DNA from: an uncultured Acetatifactor sp.
Lineage (GTDB): Bacteria; Bacillota; Clostridia; Lachnospirales; Lachnospiraceae
Length of the DNA: 64,000 nt
Direction of reading: 5' to 3'
Assembly: GCA_910585015.1 (NCBI GenBank)
Contig: CAJUCT010000001.1
Location: 98,111 to 162,110 of the forward strand
In this document: positions 59,194 to 64,000 of the stretch, in pieces
Numbering within the stretch: position 1 is the first letter of the stretch
How the letters are laid out: every line of letters begins with the position of its first letter
The notes under the pieces: model-generated
Told to the model about the DNA's origin: nothing
Database searches by the model: none
The model's input: only the letters and a program-made list of their open reading frames with translations
Program-made: the position numbers and the translations under genes

Positions 59194-60488
59194 TAACAAT
59201 ATCCATTAAATAACATGCCGCTGTACGCGCTGGACATGTAGGGATTGATAAAGTTGTGTCCCGGATTCTTGTATGCCACGATGGTCTGATCCACGTACTG
59301 CATGGGATTTAAGGATATCTGACTGCTCTTGCGCAGCAGCAGATTGGAAAAATCCTTTAGTGTGTGGAAGGTATCTGTCACATCCTCGGAACTGACAACA
59401 GCGCTGCTAAGCTTGGAGCGGTCTACCTCCAAGGTGCCATCCTCCTGACTGTTTACGCCTATGGCCTTCAGGGAATCCTGATACAGGGCGATGATCTTGT
59501 TCATCTCCCGCACCACATGTTTGCTGCGGGGCTGGGTGTCCATATAATTGCTGGCTCCCTTCAGGAAACGGTTATATCCTTCCGCAAGCTGCACCACATT
59601 GTCCGACAGGGACTCCACGTTGGTCTTGAGGCCGATGGTTACCGGATGTCCCTCGGGGCTGGCGCCCTTTAGGGAGATGTCGTATCTTTTTTCGTATGTA
59701 AAGGTATTGGAGGCTGTGGAACAGGGCTCTCCGTCAATGGTAAAGCGGGCGTTGGATGCCGGGCGGCTGACATAGTCGATACCCAGGTAATTCACGGCGC
59801 CTTTTGCCTTGCTGGTGTGCTCGTCACTGATACGGAAGAGTTCGGTTTTGCCGGGGGCAAGTCCCGTGGCTTCGGACTCCAACACCAGGGAACTGCGCCC
59901 GGTGGTATCCTCCACTCTTGCCTTGAGGCCGATGCCGGAATTGTTGATCAGGCGGGCCAGCCTCTCTTGAAGTTCCCGGTTGGTCTCGTTATCCCCAAGG
60001 GTAAACTGGAACTCATAGTTCATGTCATTGACGCTTACGTCAAAGGAGTAGGTGTCGGGAGACAACCCCACCTTGCCTGTGGGCAGGAAATTACCCATAT
60101 TTTCCTGGGAGACGGCCAGTTCCTGCACCTCCAACGTGATGGAGGGATTCTCTTCCCCCGGCACATAAGTCCCCACATAGGTGGCGGAGGCAATATCTTC
60201 ATCCGAGGAAAAGGCAGTTTTTTTACTGAGCAGATCCGCTTCCTCCAGACCGCCCAGAGAGGCGATAGTATTGTGCAGATCCCGTGCGCCCTCTTTGAGC
60301 CCGATGGCAAACTGTTGAACATCCAGTCTTTTGACAGGAAGATACCAAGGGGAATCCTTATTTATTTTAACAATGGAATTGTAAACGGCACGAAGCTCAC
60401 TCTTTTTGTGCGTATCATAACGAGTGATGCTGGACGGCGCATAGGCAGCCAGATAGTTATTGTGTACGGTATTTAGAATAGCACTCAT
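59193..60488 (-). CDS. FliD-like (flagellar hook-associated protein 2) protein
   Basis: A 431-residue protein. The central part (TYSFDVSVNDMNYEFQFTLG, then ELQERLARLINNSGIGLKARV and TGRSSLVLESEATGL) and the KTNVESLSDNVVQLAEGYNRFLKGASNYM stretch, here split, match the FliD pattern of filament cap proteins. The N-terminal helix is not a typical FliD start and no coiled C-terminus of the family is clear, so this may be a shortened relative. AAAGGAGG precedes the ATG at 60488; an upstream in-frame ATG at 60590 is rejected. No other flagellar gene is in the window. Confidence 0.5.
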   Translation of the reverse strand: MSAILNTVHNNYLAAYAPSSITRYDTHKKSELRAVYNSIVKINKDSPWYLPVKRLDVQQFAIGLKEGARDLHNTIASLGGLEEADLLSKKTAFSSDEDIASATYVGTYVPGEENPSITLEVQELAVSQENMGNFLPTGKVGLSPDTYSFDVSVNDMNYEFQFTLGDNETNRELQERLARLINNSGIGLKARVEDTTGRSSLVLESEATGLAPGKTELFRISDEHTSKAKGAVNYLGIDYVSRPASNARFTIDGEPCSTASNTFTYEKRYDISLKGASPEGHPVTIGLKTNVESLSDNVVQLAEGYNRFLKGASNYMDTQPRSKHVVREMNKIIALYQDSLKAIGVNSQEDGTLEVDRSKLSSAVVSSEDVTDTFHTLKDFSNLLLRKSSQISLNPMQYVDQTIVAYKNPGHNFINPYMSSAYSGMLFNGYC

Positions 60489-60534
60489 AACTCTGCCTCC
60501 TTTCTTCCATGAAATAAGCCAGACGGATAAATCA

Positions 60535-60562
60535 ATTGTAGGGGAAATCTTTGTACCTTCAA
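60535..60562 (-). promoter_or_regulatory. Candidate promoter of the FliD-like gene
   Basis: On the minus strand TTGAAG (complement of 60557-60562) and TACAAT (complement of 60535-60540) are 16 bases apart. It is a sigma-A type match; no sigma-28 site was seen. Confidence 0.45.
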
Positions 60563-60671
60563 CAAATCCGTTTATTGATAAGGCGTACAATCCCCCACCA
60601 TTTATGGATTTAGTTTATCATATGTAGTGGGGAGAAGCAAGTGCTTTTTTAACAAAAATTTCACAATTTTG

Positions 60672-60700
60672 TTGTGTTTTTTTCCCATATTTGATATGAT
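60672..60700 (+). promoter_or_regulatory. Promoter of the phosphofructokinase gene
   Basis: TTGTGT (60672-60677) and TATGAT (60695-60700) are 17 bases apart. ACAAAAATT and AATTTTGT form a near-palindrome at 60652-60672 next to the -35 box. Confidence 0.65.
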
Positions 60701-60817
60701 TTAAATAGCGATTACGTTGCAGACGAAATATATTTTGGAGGGTAACCGATGCATATCAAAGTTGAGGCCCGGGGCAGGCCGGAGCCGGAACTTTTGATAT
60801 GCGGGAAAGGAGAGGAA

Positions 60818-62062
60818 ATGGCAAAAAAACGCAACATCATTGTGGGGCAGTCGGGCGGTCCCACGGCAGTGATCAATTCCAGCCTGGCGGGCGTCTATAA
60901 GACGGCCAAGGAGAGAGGGTTCCACAAGGTATACGGAATGCTTCACGGCATTCAGGGCTTTCTGGACGAACAGTATGTGGATCTGGCCACTCAGATTCAC
61001 TCCGACATGGATATAGAACTGCTCAAGAGGACGCCGTCGGCATTTTTGGGATCCTGCCGGTACAAACTGCCGGAAATTCATGAGAATTCCGAGATCTACG
61101 AGAAAATTTTTAAGATTCTGGATAAGCTGGAGATCGAAGCCTTCATTTACATCGGCGGCAATGATTCCATGGACACGATCAAGAAGCTGTCCGACTATGC
61201 CATCGTAAAGGGCCACAGTCAGAAGTTCCTGGGTGTTCCCAAGACCATTGACAATGACCTGGCGCTGACGGATCATACGCCGGGCTTCGGAAGCGCCGCC
61301 AAGTACATTGCCGCTTCCACCAAGGAGATCATCCGGGATGCGCTGGGCTTGACCTACAACGACAGATCCACCATCACAATTCTGGAGATCATGGGGCGCA
61401 ATGCGGGTTGGCTCACCGGCGCCACCGCTTTGGCCAGGACGGAGGAATGCGAAGGCCCTGACCTGATCTATCTGCCGGAGGTGGTATTTGACATTGACAA
61501 GTTCCGAAAGACCACCGAAGAATTGCTCAAGAAAAAGAAATCCGTTGTGATCGCGGTATCCGAGGGGATCAAGCTGGCCGACGGCAGATATGTCTGTGAA
61601 CTGTCAGGGGGCGCAGGTTATGTGGATGCCTTTGGGCACAAGCAGTTACAGGGGACAGCCGCTTATCTGGCGGGATATCTGGGGGCGGAGATCGGCTGCA
61701 AGACCCGGAGTATAGAGTATTCCACCCTACAGAGGAGCGCATCCCACATGGCCTCCCGCGTGGATGTGGATGAGGCGTTCATGGTGGGCGGCGCTGCCGT
61801 GAAAGCGGCAGACGAGGGGGACACCGGCAAAATGGTGGTGATTGACCGCGTGGCGGATGATCCCTATATGAGCGCTGCCGGTATCTATGATGTGCATCGG
61901 ATTGCCAACAACGAGAAGCTGGTTCCTCGTTCCTGGATGAACAAGGAAGGGAACTATGTGACGGAGGAGTTCATCAATTATATCGAGCCACTGATTCAGG
62001 GAGATTATCAGCCGTTCATGGTAAACGGCCTGCCTCAGCATCTGGTGATGAAGAAGAAATAG
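60818..62062 (+). CDS. 6-phosphofructokinase, PPi-dependent type
   Basis: A 414-residue enzyme phosphorylating fructose 6-phosphate in glycolysis. It begins NIIVGQSGGPTAVINSSLAGVY, and GGNDSMDT and PKTIDND follow. Asp in the GGxDS position and PKTIDND point to pyrophosphate rather than ATP as phosphoryl donor, as in many Clostridia. MGRNAGWLTG is another family motif. Two starts are credible: ATG 60818 with AAAGGAGAGG, the usual family N-terminus, and ATG 60749 with GGAGGG at 60736-60741, adding 23 residues. The gene stands alone with its own promoter and terminator. Confidence 0.93.
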   Translation: MAKKRNIIVGQSGGPTAVINSSLAGVYKTAKERGFHKVYGMLHGIQGFLDEQYVDLATQIHSDMDIELLKRTPSAFLGSCRYKLPEIHENSEIYEKIFKILDKLEIEAFIYIGGNDSMDTIKKLSDYAIVKGHSQKFLGVPKTIDNDLALTDHTPGFGSAAKYIAASTKEIIRDALGLTYNDRSTITILEIMGRNAGWLTGATALARTEECEGPDLIYLPEVVFDIDKFRKTTEELLKKKKSVVIAVSEGIKLADGRYVCELSGGAGYVDAFGHKQLQGTAAYLAGYLGAEIGCKTRSIEYSTLQRSASHMASRVDVDEAFMVGGAAVKAADEGDTGKMVVIDRVADDPYMSAAGIYDVHRIANNEKLVPRSWMNKEGNYVTEEFINYIEPLIQGDYQPFMVNGLPQHLVMKKK

Positions 62063-62084
62063 GGTTATACCAAGGTTGCTTTCA

Positions 62085-62128
62085 AGCCCCATGTCTGCCT
62101 GTGACGGTATGCATGGGGCTGATTTTTT
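62085..62128 (+). terminator. Terminator after phosphofructokinase
   Basis: AGCCCCATG (62085-62093) pairs exactly with CATGGGGCT (62112-62120), followed by GATTTTTT. Confidence 0.85.
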
Positions 62129-62131
62129 GTC

Positions 62132-62160
62132 TTGCGTTCTGCGAACATATGTGCTATATT
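62132..62160 (+). promoter_or_regulatory. SOS-type promoter of the radical SAM gene
   Basis: TTGCGT (62132-62137) and TATATT (62155-62160) are 17 bases apart. One LexA-like box fills the spacer and a second lies just after the -10 box. Confidence 0.65.
62142..62155. promoter_or_regulatory. LexA-box-like site 1
   Basis: CGAACATATGTGCT matches the Gram-positive LexA consensus CGAACRNRYGTTCG except at two positions of the right half. Confidence 0.6.
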
Positions 62161-62165
62161 TATAT

Positions 62166-62179
62166 CGAACGGGCGTTCT
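62166..62179. promoter_or_regulatory. LexA-box-like site 2
   Basis: CGAACGGGCGTTCT matches the consensus at all fixed positions but the last. It would cover the start of transcription. Confidence 0.65.
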
Positions 62180-62182
62180 GCA

Positions 62183-62326
62183 TTAGGCAATTGCGAAACT
62201 CCCTTTCCGGGAACAGTGGATGGGCAATATATACAAAATAAGGGCGACTGGCCACTGCATCGGAGCCCGTTTTTGTATATATTGACCAGCCACGTCACTT
62301 GCGGAGAACGTTTCGCAATTGCCTAA
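62183..62326. mobile_element. 144-bp MITE-like palindromic element
   Basis: The ends are a perfect 17-bp inverted repeat, TTAGGCAATTGCGAAAC (62183-62199) and its complement (62310-62326). An inner perfect 14-bp pair, CAATATATACAAAA (62225-62238) and TTTTGTATATATTG (62271-62284), makes a long hairpin. The flanks CGTTCTGCA and CGTTCTATA agree in seven of nine bases, as in a target-site duplication. It lies in the leader of the radical SAM gene and has no coding capacity. Confidence 0.75.
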
Positions 62327-62358
62327 CGTTCTATATGTATGCAAGGAGTATTGATGTT

Positions 62359-63921
62359 ATGATCACGTCAGGGAACTATGAGGGAGAAGGAAATAAGCCT
62401 GCGCAAGTGCAATCATTGATGCCGCAGGACGCTGCCGAAAAAGAGCAGATGTCCGTGCCGGATACCATAGAAGGGAGTTTGGAGGATACGCGTCCATATA
62501 CCCATTGGAGTAAGGACAGGGGAAAGGCCTCTGCTGTGGAAGGCAAGGAAAATGTGCATATTCTTGCCCCGGGAGCAGTGCAGGACAGCAGTCCCATGGG
62601 GCTGATGGAGAAGCTGGGGATACTCACTGACAGCGCTAAATATGATGTGGCCTGCACCAGCAGCGGCGTGGAGCGTAAAGGGAACGGACGGGATCTGGGG
62701 AACTGTGTGAAGGCGGGCATCTGCCACAGTTTTTCCAGCGACGGCAGATGCATCTCTCTGCTGAAAATATTGATGACCAACGAGTGTATTTACGACTGCA
62801 AATACTGCATTAACAGGAAATCCAACGATGTGCCCCGGGCCACATTTACGCCGGATGAGATCTGCAGTCTGACCATCGAGTTTTACCGGCGCAATTATAT
62901 AGAAGGTTTGTTTCTGAGTTCCGGGATCTTTGAGAGTCCTACCCGGACCATGGAATTGATCTATAGAACGCTGTATCTGCTGAGAAATCAGTATCGGTTT
63001 AACGGGTATGTGCATGTGAAGGCCATTCCCGGCGCGCCGCCGGAACTGATACAGATGGCAGGCTTTTTGGCGGATCGCATGAGCGTGAATCTGGAACTGC
63101 CCACGGCGGAGGGACTGCGGGAACTGGCCCCAAACAAACACCGCCGCAATATCCTGACACCCATGCGGCAGATACAGAATGGAATCAAGATCAACCAACA
63201 TGACCTGACAGTGTACCGTCATGCGCCGAAATTTGTGGCGGGAGGGCAGTCCACCCAGATGATCATCGGGGCCACGGGGGAGAGCGATTACCAGCTTTTG
63301 AATGTTGCGGAGAGCCTGTACCAGCGATTTGACTTAAAAAGGGTGTTCTATTCCGCCTTTGTGAAAGTCAATGAGGACAAGGCACTGCCCGCTCTGCCGG
63401 GAGGGCCGCCCCTGAAACGGGAGCACCGGCTGTACCAGGCGGATTGGCTGCTGCGCTTCTATGGCTTTCAGGCCCAAGAACTGTTGGATGAGAAGCGTCC
63501 TTTTTTCAATGTTTTGCTGGATCCCAAGGAAGATTGGGCGGTGCGGCATCTGGAGCAGTTCCCGGTGGAAGTCAACCGGGCGCCTTATGAGTTATTGCTG
63601 CGAGTACCCGGCATCGGTGTGCGCAGTGCCCAGCGGATTGTGGCAGCCCGCCGCAGTGCCCGGCTGCGTTTTGAGGACCTGAAGCGGATCGGGGTGGTGC
63701 TGAAGCGGGCACTGTATTTCGTCACCTGTGAGGGCAGGATGATGTACCCCACCAAGCTGGAGGAGGACTATATTGTGCGGAACCTGACCAGCGAGAAGGA
63801 CAGGGTGCAGTTTGGCAGCGACGGCATGAGTTACCGACAGATGAGCCTTTTTGACGACGGACAGTACAGTATAAAGCCGGATCCGGGGGATGCCTACCGG
63901 GTGGTTACGGGGCAGATGTAG
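62359..63921 (+). CDS. Putative DNA modification/repair radical SAM protein
   Basis: A 520-residue protein. The radical SAM cluster motif is NECIYDCKYC (Cys143, Cys147, Cys150). A C-terminal helix-hairpin-helix (LLRVPGIGVRSAQRIVAARR) suggests DNA binding. This layout fits the TIGR03916 family, usually encoded next to a uracil-DNA-glycosylase-like protein; that partner could lie just beyond the window. AAGGAG at 62343-62348 sets the ATG at 62359. Two LexA-like boxes at the promoter support a role in the DNA damage response. A variable, charged N-terminal region of about 80 residues precedes the core. Confidence 0.9.
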   Translation: MITSGNYEGEGNKPAQVQSLMPQDAAEKEQMSVPDTIEGSLEDTRPYTHWSKDRGKASAVEGKENVHILAPGAVQDSSPMGLMEKLGILTDSAKYDVACTSSGVERKGNGRDLGNCVKAGICHSFSSDGRCISLLKILMTNECIYDCKYCINRKSNDVPRATFTPDEICSLTIEFYRRNYIEGLFLSSGIFESPTRTMELIYRTLYLLRNQYRFNGYVHVKAIPGAPPELIQMAGFLADRMSVNLELPTAEGLRELAPNKHRRNILTPMRQIQNGIKINQHDLTVYRHAPKFVAGGQSTQMIIGATGESDYQLLNVAESLYQRFDLKRVFYSAFVKVNEDKALPALPGGPPLKREHRLYQADWLLRFYGFQAQELLDEKRPFFNVLLDPKEDWAVRHLEQFPVEVNRAPYELLLRVPGIGVRSAQRIVAARRSARLRFEDLKRIGVVLKRALYFVTCEGRMMYPTKLEEDYIVRNLTSEKDRVQFGSDGMSYRQMSLFDDGQYSIKPDPGDAYRVVTGQM

Positions 63922-64000
63922 AGGCGCCATCCTGCGGAGGCTTAGCTGCCGGAGCGAGGGAAGGACGCAGGAAAGAAGAGGCATTATCCTGCGGAGGCTT
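63921..64000 (+). repeat. Short direct repeat at the window end
   Basis: A 23-bp stretch at 63921-63943 recurs at 63978-64000 with three changes (shared core ATCCTGCGGAGGCTT). It may continue beyond the window. Confidence 0.6.

Overview
The window looks like part of the chromosome of an anaerobic Bacillota bacterium, most likely a gut Lachnospiraceae. The grounds are Gram-positive ribosome binding sites, many LxxC-type lipoproteins, an [FeFe] hydrogenase, an apparently PPi-dependent phosphofructokinase, CcpA-like sites, LexA boxes of the Gram-positive type, and ABC sugar importers without their own ATPase. Almost all genes lie on the plus strand. No rRNA, tRNA, CRISPR array, transposase or phage gene was seen.

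Layout. Positions 1-1357 hold the C-terminal part of a chemotaxis receptor. Positions 1431-12821 hold an enzyme operon: carboxylesterase, two GH43-type proteins, a GH31, a lipoprotein joining GH43, a CBM6-like domain and a CE1 esterase, and another two-part GH43. A convergent AraC regulator follows (12826-13782). Positions 14085-17671 hold a NuoF/GltD-like flavoprotein and an [FeFe] hydrogenase behind a sigma-A promoter with two cre-like sites. Positions 17850-24951 hold a PcRGLX/YetA-like protein, two lipoproteins and a GH8 exo-oligoxylanase. Positions 25228-30203 hold an SGNH esterase and a GH115 alpha-glucuronidase, each preceded by tandem structured repeats. Positions 30235-38352 hold a MacB/FtsX-type ABC exporter with two adaptor lipoproteins and two ATPases. 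A GH43 beta-xylosidase and a convergent AraC regulator end this part (38384-40875).

Positions 41437-56575 form one transport block: a large substrate-binding protein with jelly-roll modules, two permeases, an NHL-repeat protein, a YIP1 protein, a DUF5696-like protein, two more permeases, a lipoprotein binding protein and a GH43 xylosidase. Two U32-like paralogues follow (56649-58631). The last part is more housekeeping in character: a small XRE regulator, a FliD-like protein on the minus strand, phosphofructokinase, and a radical SAM DNA-repair-type protein behind a promoter with two LexA boxes.

Together the enzymes fit uptake and breakdown of decorated glucurono-arabinoxylan. Esterases remove acyl and feruloyl groups, GH115 removes glucuronic acid, GH43 enzymes remove arabinose and xylose, and GH8 trims xylo-oligosaccharides. 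The binding proteins and permeases import the products, and the hydrogenase may dispose of the reductant from fermentation. The most unusual signals are non-coding: a family of hairpins with conserved ends and loop but different paired arms just upstream of ribosome binding sites (25.0, 27.1, 51.2 and 53.3 kb), a pair of 106-bp inverted repeats at 10.7 and 23.5 kb, and a 144-bp MITE-like element inserted next to an SOS promoter.
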